Shown here piece by piece: positions 12,866 to 23,145 of a stretch of DNA of 64,000 nt. The translations under genes were made by a program, and so were the position numbers. The notes beneath the pieces were generated by a model that was given only the letters and a program-made list of their open reading frames with translations, ran no database searches and was not told the origin of the DNA. Numbering within the stretch: position 1 is the first letter of the stretch; each line of letters opens with the position of its first letter. Origin of the DNA: Pseudoscleropodium purum. Taxonomy: Eukaryota; Streptophyta; Bryopsida; Hypnales; Brachytheciaceae. The DNA lies in contig OZ017800.1 in the NCBI GenBank assembly GCA_963969395.1, positions 12,556,479-12,620,478 on the forward strand, written 5' to 3'.

Positions 12866-13100
12866 GGACAGTGCGGATAGTCCCGTCCAACCGCCCCGTT
12901 CGCCACGTCCGATCGCCTGTCCGACCTGTCTGGCCTATCCGCCCGACCGCCCCATCTGACTCGTCTGGCTTATCCGACCCGTCCGACCGCCCTGTCCGAC
13001 CCGTTCGCCCGTCTGCTTCAGCCCCGTCCGGGCCGTTGCTTGTTTTTGAACGGAAACCCTAAAAATGAACCTTTAATTTTCTGGAGGGGACTATAAATGT
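12780..13100 (+). promoter_or_regulatory. GC-rich repeat promoter of the hAT transposase gene
   Basis: Starts with GGGCGGACGCCGTTGGCGG-type sequence shared with the RING-gene promoter, then runs through about 150 bp of CCGTCCGACC-like words. It ends at a plus-strand TATA-like CTATAAATG (13,091-13,099). The transposase coding sequence starts about 250 bases downstream, probably after a small leader intron ending in TTGTCAG at 13,344. Confidence 0.5.
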
Positions 13101-16100
13101 TAGAAGAAAAGCTTTGGTATTCACTCTCGAAAAATCGAACGCTAAGATTTCCAAGGGCTATGAGCTTCAATTTATTGAGTCTCTTGCTTGGTAATGCATA
13201 GTTTGGTGGACGGGGGGGCTTTGATTTTCAAAGCTTTGTGTGACTAATTTCATTGATATTGTATACATTGTCACGTTGTGGGTTTCAAATTTAAAATATT
13301 TTATTGGTTTCTTTTGAAATTGAGGTAAAACATACACTTGTCAGTATGGTGGCCAAACTGACGGGGGATTTTTCTCCTTGGTTTAGTGTGCAAGAGGGTG
13401 GTAAAGTAAAATGTAGGATTTGCAAAGCGAGCATATCAAGGAAGCTCAGCCGTAGGTTCAGCCACTTAGGCTATTCTGGGCCTGGAGGTGTACGTAATAA
13501 AGGGGTGAGCCTTTGTCCATGATTATCAATGGCAGTTCAAGATTTATTTCGACATTGCGAAGGAGTTTTTCCAAAACGCGTTGTAATGGACGATGTAGAT
13601 GGCAACCCTGGCCCTTCATATGTCCAAGAGTTTTCGGCCGGAAAGGCTGTGTCGCATTTTGACCACGAAGACTCTTGTCCAGCGTCCAAAGAATTGGTAT
13701 CAATGGTATGTGCTACAACTGAAATGACTTTGAGTACGGAAGCTTCTGGTAAACGTGAAACCCCGAGGGCATCAAGTTCTAGGCCTTAGAGGCAAGGCAG
13801 CTTAGTAAATGGGTTTGAAGAAGGTCATAGACGCAAATTACATTCAGTGTGGGCAAATTTTTTTATTCGGCGAACATACCAGTTTTCGTGGCTCGAAATC
13901 CAGCTTTTAAAGAAGTAGTGAAGAAAACGGCTGCGTTTGGTAGGCTATACATTCCTCCCTCATACCACGACCTTCGGTACAAATTGTTGAATGAGGCGAA
14001 GACCAACATTCAGACATAGTTGAATGCACGGACTGAAGATAGCATTCGAAAATTTGGAGCAACATTGTCCATTGATGGATGGAGTTCCGTGACTGATCGA
14101 CCTCTTATCAATGCCATGCTTGTATCATCCACATGTGAAGAATTTCTTGGATTTGTGGATACAAGTGGTTGTGAAAAAAATGCGGAATACTTGACAGCTG
14201 TGTTGGAAAAGTTCATTGAACAAGTGGGGTCCAAGAACGTCGTGTTAATAACTACGGATAATGCTCCTGTGAATCCGTCCGCATGGGATGTAATATCTGC
14301 AAAATATCCTCATATTTTTTACCAAGGATGCGTGGTACATGCATTGAATTTGTTGTTGAAGGATTGGGCTGCACAGAAATGGATTGCTTCCAAATTGGAT
14401 AAAGGAGTTCTTGTAGCTAAATTTATTAGGAAAAGATATATGCCGCTAGCTCTATTGCGAAAGTATTCGCCAAATCTTGGTCTCTTGATGCCTGGGGATA
14501 CAAGGTTCACCTCTAAATTTATCATGATGGAGCGTTTGACAAAATTGAGAGGAGCATTGGAACAAACGGTGGTAGATCCGCAATGGGTTGAGTATGTACA
14601 TACTCTCAAGAAGAAACGTGGAGCCAAAGTCCAACCAAAAGACTTGGCCTTAGTGGTGAAGAAAATTGTTCTTGATGACCATTTTTGGAATCGGTTCATC
14701 AATTATGTGGAGATGGTTGAACCAATCATATGTGCACTCCGCGATTTGGATTCAAAATCACCATGCATGGGGAAGGTGTTGCATATCATGAGGAAGTTAG
14801 AGAAGCACGTGAACGGATTACAAAGTCCACCATTTTGTTTGCTAGAAGAACTTGCAATTTCATTGGTATAGTCTTTTTATGTCCGAAGAAGAATGGTGGA
14901 CAACGATCTCCAATCAGCCGCAGTTCTTTTGAATCCATACCTTGTTCATGACAAAGAGCTAGTGGATGACGCAGATGCAATGTCAGGATGTAAGAAAGTT
15001 TTAGAGAGAATATGTAAACCAGATGAATATGCAGCAGTGGTGAAGGAATTTGTAGCTTTTCAACACAAGGAACCTCCATTCCACAATATGTTGAATCCGG
15101 GAGATCAAATGTTGTCCGCACATGCTTGGTGGGATTTTGAAGGTGCATGTGGCAAGTTTATAGTTCCATTAGCGAAGAGGATATTGGCTCAACTGGTGTC
15201 ATCATCTTCATGTGAACGGAATTGGAGCAACTATTCTTTTATTCACAACAAATCTCGAAATAAATTGAAGCCGGAGAGAGCAGCGGATTTGGTGTACGTG
15301 TATACCAATTCCAAAGTATTAAACACATCGAAGAAAAAAGATGAAAAAAATGATATAATGATAATGTGGATCCGATGGAATCAGAGGATTCAGATAGACC
15401 GACGTTAGAAGACGATGATGACGAGGATTTGGAAAGGGCCCTTGTCGCAACACAGGGCAGGTAAATTCCCCATTATACTCACAAAAATCGCTCTAGAGTA
15501 TAACTAAGTGACTCTAAAGATCGAACCCACGAGATCCTGTGAAGTATCTAGCTCTATTAAGCAGTTAAGCTCAGTCAGTATCCCAATCTTATTTTCCGGT
15601 TCTAGATCTAGAACCAGAAATACCACCACACCGGATAACTATAGACCGGATTACTCCTTCCGATCCTACTAACTATCCAGTCTGTGCAAATATCCAAATC
15701 CCAAGATCTTTACAACTTCCGGACTTGGAAATCCATCTTGACCAATCCGGTCCGGATGGTCATCATGTATCCGTAATCCTATCCAGTTTGGTTTTGCCTC
15801 TGTTTCACCATCAGAGGGGTCGCCGCTTACATTTGAGAGTGGTAGGCCCACCACTCCTTCCGTGATTTATAGTAGCTGAAGACCCACTGTCCTACTTCCT
15901 AAACCCCTAAGCTAATTCGGATCCGGTTTGGTCCTTTACAACAACCCAGATAGCAATCTGGGTTGTAGGTCACACAAAGACCCCACACTCGACCCTCTCA
16001 TACTACAACGACCTTGATGCTACTTCCGATCCATGCGAAGATAGGTGGTTACAAGTGTACCCGTCCGTTCCAACATCAACTAAAGTTCTTCCGCTTACCC

Positions 16101-16723
16101 ACACGGGTGGTGAGACCTCACAGGAGATCGGACACTCGACCGGATTTCCCACCCAGGAGTTCTAGCACAGCTAAGGAATCCCTCCCTACCCGCCTAGCCT
16201 AACAACGGCTTTCTCACCCGGAACATGGAACTCTAGAAGTGCTGAGGAACTAAGTTCACTCTCAACTCTTAGATACCTACTCACATGCATATAGAATTGG
16301 AAAAAAAAACACCAAGGGGAGAAATCACTTACAAACCGGCTCACACCATCCTAACTCCACATTATACAACCATGTCGCGCTGGAGAGAGACACACAATGA
16401 GGAGAAGAAGAAGGCACAAGAGATTTGCAAAATGAAGACTCCCAATTCCCATCGCAGGAACCGATTTATATACAAAGGGTAAAAACCCTAAAAGTACAAA
16501 GCAGAGCGGAAAACCCGTGGGGGTCCGCCGCCACCCTAATTCAACTTCCGGTCTAACCTAATACTGTTGAGTCGGATCCCGATCCGGATCTGCTCCTACT
16601 CCTAACTCAAATCAAAATCCTATCTACTCTACAACCCTAGATCCTACTGTCGGGCTTCTGCTCTGCGGATCCAGCTGCTCAAAGACTTCACTCAAGTTCC
16701 GGTTCTGTTCCCCCTCCACAGGG

Positions 16724-18313
16724 TTAGGAACCCGAGGTGCCTTGGTTGGATCCGGGTGAAGACTCCAGATCGATTGTCCTACCCGGTCTCGTGCCCGGAG
16801 TCTCAGTCCGTGCAGACTTCTTGGACTCGGGAGTCCAATCCTTCCCACCCTTCGGAACGGATGCATCCGGAAAGGAATCCAGTAGCGAGAGATCCGAGAG
16901 GTGTATCCCCTTGGAGCACGTTGCTCCAGTCAGCTTTCGGCTGCTTTCCTCAATCCGGTTCGTAGCCTTCCGCCCCTCTATCATCGCCATCTCCACCTGC
17001 TCAGCAAAGTCAGTGAGAATCCGGACTATCCGGGAACCGGATAGTTTCTTCTTCTCGTGCATCTTCTCGTCGAAGAGCTTCGCTTTGGTGGCGGCCGTTC
17101 CGGTCGCTCCTAGAGTGGCCTTGATTTGCTCGGCTATCTTCCAAGTCTCTTCCGCCATCTCCCGGGTAGCCGTCACGTCTTCCTGATAGGCAAAGAGGGT
17201 TGCCTTCAGGGTGTCCACTTCCTCCTGCAGCCGGCGGATCTCCGCTTCCTGTTTCCGGGTCTCTTCCAGATTGGTGATGCAATCCGCCACCCGTTCCGCC
17301 AACTGACTGTCCAGTGGCGCATCTACCAACTTCCCGATCGCCGAAAGCGTTCTCCGCTTGACCTCCCAATCCGCCCTGATGTTGTAGAGGAGGTTGATGA
17401 GGCCGTTGAATGGATCTTGCACTTCCGTGTCTTCCCCGGAAACGGTCTTCTCGACTTCCGGTCTTTCTTCCGGGGCCGGTTTGTCGTGACCAGAAGGTGT
17501 CTCGCGCTTGTGGGGAGGCGTCGTCTTCTGTCGCTTGGTGGGCGGCATCGGCGGCTCCTCCTCTTCCTCGCTTGACTCCCGGTCTAACCCGGAATCGGAC
17601 TCGGCCTCGTCATCCGTTTCTGACTCCCCATACTTCAGGAGGACTTCTTGAGTCCTCCACACCTTCTCCTCCGCGTTGGTGAGGAGTTGGTGTTCCCGGT
17701 AGAGGTGGAAGAGGTAAAGGCACACTGGAGTGGCCCTCTTCTTCCCAACTCTTCTAATGAGCTGGGCCACGAGATCGGAAATGATCCGTGCCCTGTCCAC
17801 TTTCCGGTTACCACTTAGGGCACCGAAAATGGTGTTGCCAAAGGTGATCGTCACCCTTGTCGGCTTTTCCGGGTGAAGGACCGGAACCAAGAACTGCAGA
17901 AGCCGACGGTATCGGTCATCCACGCAATCCTCGACCGCGTACCCGTCCTTTGGATTGACGGCCCTCTGGAATTTGCCCCGGACGAAATCATCCTTCCGGT
18001 TTGCCATTCCTAACCCTCCTGCCCAGAAACCATAAACACCTCTCCACAGTTCCTCGTTCCAGCGGCTAGGGGATCCTCTCACGGTGTTATCAAACTGGTT
18101 GGACAGTTTGCCGAGGAGTTCCTTGACCATTCTCTCCTCCCTAAAACCCCAGGGTTTCTTTGCAAACCCTAGGCAACCCATAGAGGTGAGGTCCTCCATG
18201 AGTTGAGATTTCTCCGGCTCTGTGGAGGGAATAACCGGAATGACTTTCCGGAGCTTCACCTCGCCTCTAGAAGGACTCGCTGGTTTCGCCCTACGTAGCG
18301 GCGGCATTCCCAC
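16724..18313 (-). CDS. 529-aa ORF of the 3.29-kb element, unknown function
   Basis: An intact frame from ATG 18,313 to the stop at 16,724. A minus-strand TATATAAG (18,474-18,481) lies about 160 bases upstream. The N-terminal half (residues about 60-220) looks like a folded, mixed helical domain with conserved-looking Trp, Gly and Arg positions (VTITFGNTIFGALSGNRKV). Residues about 225-300 are acidic, Ser/Pro-rich and disordered-looking. Residues about 340-400 form a Glu/Arg/Leu-rich coiled coil, and the last 60 are Ser/Pro/Gly-rich. No protease, reverse transcriptase, integrase or transposase motif is visible. A gag-like or structural element protein is possible, but I do not recognise the family. 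High GC codon use contrasts with host genes nearby. Confidence 0.6.
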   Translation of the reverse strand: MGMPPLRRAKPASPSRGEVKLRKVIPVIPSTEPEKSQLMEDLTSMGCLGFAKKPWGFREERMVKELLGKLSNQFDNTVRGSPSRWNEELWRGVYGFWAGGLGMANRKDDFVRGKFQRAVNPKDGYAVEDCVDDRYRRLLQFLVPVLHPEKPTRVTITFGNTIFGALSGNRKVDRARIISDLVAQLIRRVGKKRATPVCLYLFHLYREHQLLTNAEEKVWRTQEVLLKYGESETDDEAESDSGLDRESSEEEEEPPMPPTKRQKTTPPHKRETPSGHDKPAPEERPEVEKTVSGEDTEVQDPFNGLINLLYNIRADWEVKRRTLSAIGKLVDAPLDSQLAERVADCITNLEETRKQEAEIRRLQEEVDTLKATLFAYQEDVTATREMAEETWKIAEQIKATLGATGTAATKAKLFDEKMHEKKKLSGSRIVRILTDFAEQVEMAMIEGRKATNRIEESSRKLTGATCSKGIHLSDLSLLDSFPDASVPKGGKDWTPESKKSARTETPGTRPGRTIDLESSPGSNQGTSGS

Positions 18314-18473
18314 TCCAATCTACCTCACTCTCTCCTAGCCGCACGTCCCATTCCTCACATTCTCTCTCCAATCTCAACCGGAATCAAAGCTTGCAGCACA
18401 CAAATGCAAAAAACTCTACGACGCGCGCTCAAGGTCGAGTTTGTAAAAAGGGGTGCAACTGCGAAGGCTCCTC

Positions 18474-18481
18474 CTTATATA
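18474..18481 (-). promoter_or_regulatory. TATA box of the 529-aa ORF
   Basis: Minus-strand TATATAAG about 160 bases upstream of the ATG at 18,313 and inside the right 260 bases of the inserted element. A second minus-strand TATATAAA-like sequence at 16,464-16,472 lies downstream of the ORF and could start another transcript toward 15,443. Confidence 0.4.
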
Positions 18482-20339
18482 GTCTCTGGACCATTTCCGG
18501 TTTGGTCGTCTTGAATCCGGTTCACCTATAATCCGGTCCTAGACCTAATCCGTGTTGCATTCCGTTTCCATCGATAGTTACTCCTGATCGGATTAGATCT
18601 AAGAGGCCCACTACTTCATGTTCTGTGCTAGTTTTGAGTTTTCCTTCTTCACCTAATCGGATCCGGTTCCCTAATGGCTAGTTTCCGTTCCTATTTTGGT
18701 GCATGCTAAGAAAATCAAAATTTTAAGCTGCGACAGCCCTTTCAGCTGTAGATGGCGGAGATGACTTCAATCATGCAACAACATGGGGAGATAAAGATGT
18801 TATGGAAGGCTTTCCCGATTTGGTGAATGATATGCATGATTATCATCTAAACCGCAAAGATGTCGTTCTCGACAATGCAAACGATGCATATACCTTTTGT
18901 GAAGACAAGGACAATGTAGGGGTACATGCGAATGTACCTTCTTTAACTGCATATTGCAATGGAATGGGATTCTTGAATAGCGAAAACATTCTATCGGAAA
19001 AGGCAAACGCTATTGCCAAAAAAGTGAAAATCAATGAGAATGCTGTTGGTGATGATGGGAGAAATGAAGAAGTTTTAATTTCTCAATCTCCATCTGTGGC
19101 ATTAAATGTAGTGCAAAGAAACGACAAAAGAGAAGATGCGGTCATGGAAGTGGACGTTCCAAAAGATGTGGGCAACAATAGTGGTGATGAGGAGGAACCA
19201 AATATTGCGGTACAGAAAAATAATGATTCACTTGGGATGGCAGTCACAAATTCGGCAATTGTAAAGAGTGATAAAGGAAAAGAGCCAATGAAGTCAATTT
19301 TTGAAGTACCGAGATCTAGTGCTCTTCCACCAATACCGTTGAAGTCTGTTAGCACACGATTGAATGATTCTCAAAGCTTTGCATATGAAAAACGCCTAAT
19401 GAACATTTCCAAAGAAATTTCTACAAGCGGTAATCTACGGAAAGTAGCGTCATCACCTACAAGCCTAAGTGATACGGATAGTGATCGGATGCCATTGGCA
19501 TCTTTGTGTGCTCGCATTTTAGGAAAAGAAATGGCGCAAAAACCCATCAAATCAACAAACGGCACTCTATTACTTCAAAAGAATGCCAAAGTGGAGATAA
19601 CCGTTCATGGACATGTCGACCCTACATCGAGATTGATGGTTCAAGAATCAAGTAACATGAAAGCGAAAAGAAAAATGCAACCTTTTGCTATCTCTCCAGT
19701 GAAGAACAGGACCCTTCTTGATGAAAATGTTGCTACTTTATCAAATAGAAAGAAAAGAAAGGTTTCTATTCAAAAAGCCTTTAATCGTTCTGTCAAAGTA
19801 AAAAAGAAAAATTAAATTCGAAAGAAGGGAGTAAACCTACTTCGAGAGAAGACTTGAAGGAGACAACGATACTTGATTCCAACAATGAAGATGACTCCGA
19901 CAATGAAGATGACTCTGATAATGAAGATTTTGAACGGAGAGCTGTAGGAGAGAATAGTGGGGCTGAGGTTAGAGGAGATGTGGATTGGCGTCCATAGGAA
20001 TTGTGGAGATGTGAATTTAGATGTTTGATTGTTTAGTTGCTTATGATATATGGAGCTCATGTTGACAAATGACAATGGTTTCTTCAATCATTTTATTATA
20101 AAATTGTTTGTTTATTGATGATATACATCTCGCTGGATTTTAAAGTGATTTTGTTTCTAAATCAAAATGAAATTCAACAAAAAAATTAAAAATATATTTC
20201 ATATTTTAGCTTTTACATAAATAGTAATATACAACTCTATTGAATCGCAATTGCAATATAAGAAAAATCAAAATCAAAATGACTTCACTCTCAATCTCTC
20301 ATTGGTGAAAACAATCAAAACAAAAAACCCAAAACGGGT

Positions 20340-20485
20340 TTTCTAAGCCGCCCCGTCCGGCCACCCGGCCCTACGCATCCGCCTTCCGACGGCGGGAAGG
20401 ACGCTGCGTCCGCTAGCGTCCGTGCGTCCGGACGTCCGGAAAACGGACACTATTTTGGGGCGGACGTAGAGATTTATCAACCCTG
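20340..20485. repeat. hAT-type terminal repeat (transposase-side right end)
   Basis: GC-rich sequence ending TTATCAACCCTG at 20,485. It is the reverse complement of the end at 2,194-2,345 and a near copy of 26,075-26,221. The AT-rich 150 bases before it (from about 20,188, starting AAAAATATATTTCATATTTT) are also shared with the 451-bp element. It lies about 340 bases past the end of the transposase frame. Confidence 0.8.
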
Positions 20486-22579
20486 GTGGGGGGACCCTTT
20501 AAACTTGCTTGTATTGTTTTTATCAATCATAGTAACATTAAAAAATTCTCAGCCGAATTTTTGGCGATGTTGTTAGTCGAGAACTCATAGAATTTGCTTA
20601 ACCATTAATATTGTTGTATCATACTAATCATTTCCAAATTTTAGTGACTTTGTGTGAGATTTCACAACTTGAAGTTGTTGAAAATTTCCCGAGCACTTGG
20701 CCTTAATATAAGTGGTCCACATGTTGTTTTGAATTTTGGATTTTTAACTAAGAGACTTAAGTGGAAACCAAGCTCTAAAAATTGTAGTGTTTGACTAACC
20801 TTAGCAAACTTTATCCAAAGTCAAGGGCTAAAGCCCTTGTACGGCGAAGCTTTGCTCCTCCACCTAATTTTTGGGCTAAATATTCATTATCCTTTGTTTC
20901 ATCTTTCTTAGAATTTGGGAGTATAACTCCTAAAACGGCAAAGCTTTGCCTTTAAGCTAATTTTTTTCGTTGTCCTGATGGAAATTCTTCCATCATGTAA
21001 ATATATCTACTGAGCTTTGTGTGTTTGAGTTTCAATAAACAAAGAGTTGAGATAAAAGGAGTTGGTTGTGGTGAGAACCACGGTTTGAAGCAACAGAGCG
21101 CCCGGTAGCATACGGGTGTTGCACCGTCTTGTCATAGGCACAGCTCAGGGGGGGTAGGTGGCGGGTTGGTTGGTCCAAATTCTTGTCTCACTAGCTTGCC
21201 AAGCCGTAGGCCACCCAAGCCGCTCGACGGGTCCAATTGGATTCAAACCCGGACCGGCGGGTGGCCAAAGACCACCGCTTCTCCAACCAACCAAGTCCAC
21301 GACTTGACGACTGGAGGATGATTTTCAACGCTTTTATGCCCATGAGGGCACGTTGCTACTCTATAGTGATATTTTTATTAGGTTTGTTCATTTAATTTTA
21401 CTTATCTAGTTGATTGGAAGGCTCATATGTTTTTGCCTTTCAATTAAATAAAATTGCTAAGGGATTAGGTGGATTTGGAAAATATGAAAGGAAAAAGAAA
21501 GGGGCATCTTTGATGGGGCTAGAAAGGAGAGGAGTATAAGCTGATGTGCCCCACCTCCTTGCCTTAGAAAGGGTCGAAAAGTAGTTTGGAGATTCCTTAG
21601 TGTGTGTGGAGGTGTATGTGTATGAGAATGAATAGTGAAATTTTGGTATGAAAGAAATTCTAAACTTCAAGGAGTGATATCTCCTATTTTATAAGGCCTT
21701 TGGTAATGAAATTTGGTGAGATTGTTCCTTGTAAAATTGCCTTTCCAAAATGAGTTTGCAAGTTTGATTTGGAGTTAGGATGAAAAAGTTATAAGCGTTT
21801 GAATTTGAGGAGTTTTAGTGCCCTTCATGAAGAAAGGCTGAGACTTTGTCAAGCCATAGTTGATGTTCAGTCCATTAATTTGCAAAGGGATTTTGGGAGT
21901 GTATTCATCTTAGTCTTAAATTTCCAAGGAGTCATTAAACTCAAGATTTGGAGCTTGGAGGAAGAAGTTACGGAGGTGTGAAGACTTGGAGGTTGGCTGC
22001 CACTTGTGAAGAGCAAGGCCAAAATTTTGGAGGGCCATAACCTTCGGTCAGTATAAAGATTTCTTTTGGAAATTTTATGAGTGTTAGTTTGTTTGCTTAG
22101 CTCTCTAAATATTTATCACACGAGCTATTTGAAGTCTTATTGAAGAAGTTATAGAGTGTAGAAGTTTAGAGGTTGAGTGGGTCCTCAAAATAGAAGACTG
22201 AGATTTTGTTGGGCTGTAACTTATGGACAGAGTTTTAGTTTTTTAAGAAATTTTTACATATTGTAGCCGGATGTGTTAGCTTTTCAAATTGCTATCACAC
22301 TTGTGTTTAAGGTTTGTAGATCAAAAGTTATAGAAGTTTGAAGAGACAATGGTTGGTTGGCAAGGAGGAGAAGAACCGCCACTTTGTTTGCTTATAACTT
22401 TTGGACAGTAGTTTAGAATGAAGTGAAATTTGGAGAAGTGTTAGGTTGTTGGGTTAGTTTTCCAAACTGCTATTTCACTTAGCATTGGAGTTGTAAGCCA
22501 TTTATGGCACTAGATAAAAAGTCGCAGCTACTTTAGAGTTTACTGCTTTGAAGATTTCTCATTGTTTTTATTAAAACAT
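20486..22579. other. AT-rich repeat DNA, no gene recognised
   Basis: No recognisable coding frame. From about 21,980 to 22,540 the same phrase (a GTTATAGAAGTTTGAAG-like segment) recurs several times at intervals of roughly 100-150 bases, a loose tandem structure. A GC-richer tRNA-like patch lies at about 21,060-21,310 and is listed separately. Confidence 0.5.
21060..21310 (-). repeat. Possible tRNA-derived SINE head (weak)
   Basis: In an AT-rich area this 250-bp patch is GC-rich. On the minus strand it holds a 5-bp stem with 7-base loop (GGTGG...CCACC) followed by GGGTTTGAATCC, close to a polymerase III B box. A matching A box (TGGTTGGAGAAG) is imperfect, so the call is tentative. Confidence 0.3.
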
Positions 22580-22685
22580 GAAGACTTGAAGATTGAAGAC
22601 TTGAAGATTGAAGACTTGAAGATTGAAGACTTGAAGATTGAAGACTTAAAGATTGAAGACTTGAAGATTGAAGATTTGAAGAGTC
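22580..22685 (+). repeat. 15-bp tandem repeat, GAAGACTTGAAGATT, about 7 copies
   Basis: About seven head-to-tail copies of GAAGACTTGAAGATT with single-base changes. A related 7-bp version, GAAGATT, repeats at 23,097-23,145. The two arrays bracket about 400 bp of unrelated sequence. Confidence 0.9.
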
Positions 22686-23096
22686 CAAGACTTGAAGAGA
22701 AATGTTTTGGGTTTGTTTTTTATATGTATGTGTAGGATGTGGCTTTGTTATTTCTAGCCTGATTTGGAGGCTCGTTGTCTTTTATTTCCTTTTGCTTTGT
22801 AAACCTTGTTGTGGACGGTTTGGATAAAACCAAAACTCAACCCCATTTATTGTCGTGGTGACGAAGTGGAGTTAATGGCCCACATAGTCGAGACTTGCTT
22901 GTTCTCACGGTTTGGAATTTTGGCTAGTTAACCGTGAATTTAAGGTTTAGGATCCCATCATTCGGACGGTAGCTCGTGTCTACTGTCCCGTTTTACCCGT
23001 CCCGTATCCCGTGGTGTCTTATCCCGTGGTTTCTTATCCCTTCCCTGACCCTTATATCTATCTAGAGCCCACACAGGATAGGCTAATGAGCACCGA

Positions 23097-23145
23097 TTGA
23101 AGACTGAAGATTGAAGATTGAAGATTGAAGATTGAAGATTGAAGA
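23097..23145 (+). repeat. 7-bp tandem repeat, GAAGATT
   Basis: About six copies of GAAGATT in a row, a shortened form of the 15-bp array at 22,580-22,685. The interval between the two arrays includes CCCGT/TATCCCGTGGT repeats near 22,985-23,045. Confidence 0.85.

Larger units (their letters stand above)
15443..18735 (-). mobile_element. 3.29-kb inserted element, TG...CA ends, 5-bp target duplication, unclassified
   Basis: The insertion begins TGTCGCA and ends TGCGACA (7-bp inverted termini). It is flanked by GCCCT on both sides (15,438-15,442 and 18,736-18,740). Both end regions are rich in CCGGAT/ATCCGG words. TG...CA ends with 5-bp duplications point to a retrovirus-type integrase, yet I find no long terminal direct repeats. 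The body carries one intact minus-strand ORF (529 codons) with a TATA-like sequence upstream. The element is GC-richer than its surroundings and much better preserved than the gene it hit, so it is a younger insertion. Confidence 0.75.
13346..19998 (+). pseudogene. hAT transposase (BED finger, DUF659, C-terminal dimerisation) with long acidic/basic tail, broken
   Basis: From ATG 13,346 come a BED-type finger (Cys-x2-Cys near 13,410; later His and Cys), then a DUF659-like core beginning at SIDGWSSVTDRP (about 14,070) with a TTDNAPVN segment, then the hAT dimerisation domain (HAWWDFEGAC to SSSSCERNWSNYSFIHN, 15,118-15,250). An acidic linker and a Lys/Ser-rich tail of about 380 residues follow, ending near 19,998. 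Lesions are TGA 13,520, TAG 13,787, TAG 14,017 and TAG 14,869 (all in frame), and homopolymer slips at about 13,860, 15,345 and 19,805. A 3.29-kb insertion lies at 15,443-18,735. Removing the insertion and one GCCCT copy joins the acidic linker to the tail in frame, which confirms both. It would catalyse cut-and-paste transposition; this copy is dead unless the lesions are assembly errors. Confidence 0.8.

Noticed and set aside
16737..17682. Plus-strand ORFs of up to 149 codons opposite the 529-aa ORF
   Set aside because: High GC content makes antisense frames open by chance; composition is Arg/Ser/Phe-rich without domains.
15443..18735. Ordinary LTR retrotransposon
   Set aside because: I looked for a second TGTCGCAAC start and an internal TGCGACA end and for similarity between the two flanks, and found none. 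No reverse transcriptase or integrase motif is present.
15443..18735. Intron of the transposase gene (GGCAG|GTAAAT ... CCTTTCAG)
   Set aside because: The borders look like splice sites by chance. Exact 5-bp duplication, inverted termini and an intact opposite-strand ORF with its own TATA favour insertion, and removing the element with one GCCCT copy restores the frame.
2760..20000. Stop-codon reassignment in this genome
   Set aside because: The prolyl-tRNA synthetase and the 110-aa gene end at normal stops and contain no internal TGA, TAA or TAG, so standard code applies and the broken genes are best read as decayed.
22580..23145. CRISPR-like array
   Set aside because: Units are short, contiguous and without spacers, in a plant nuclear context; they are simple tandem repeats.
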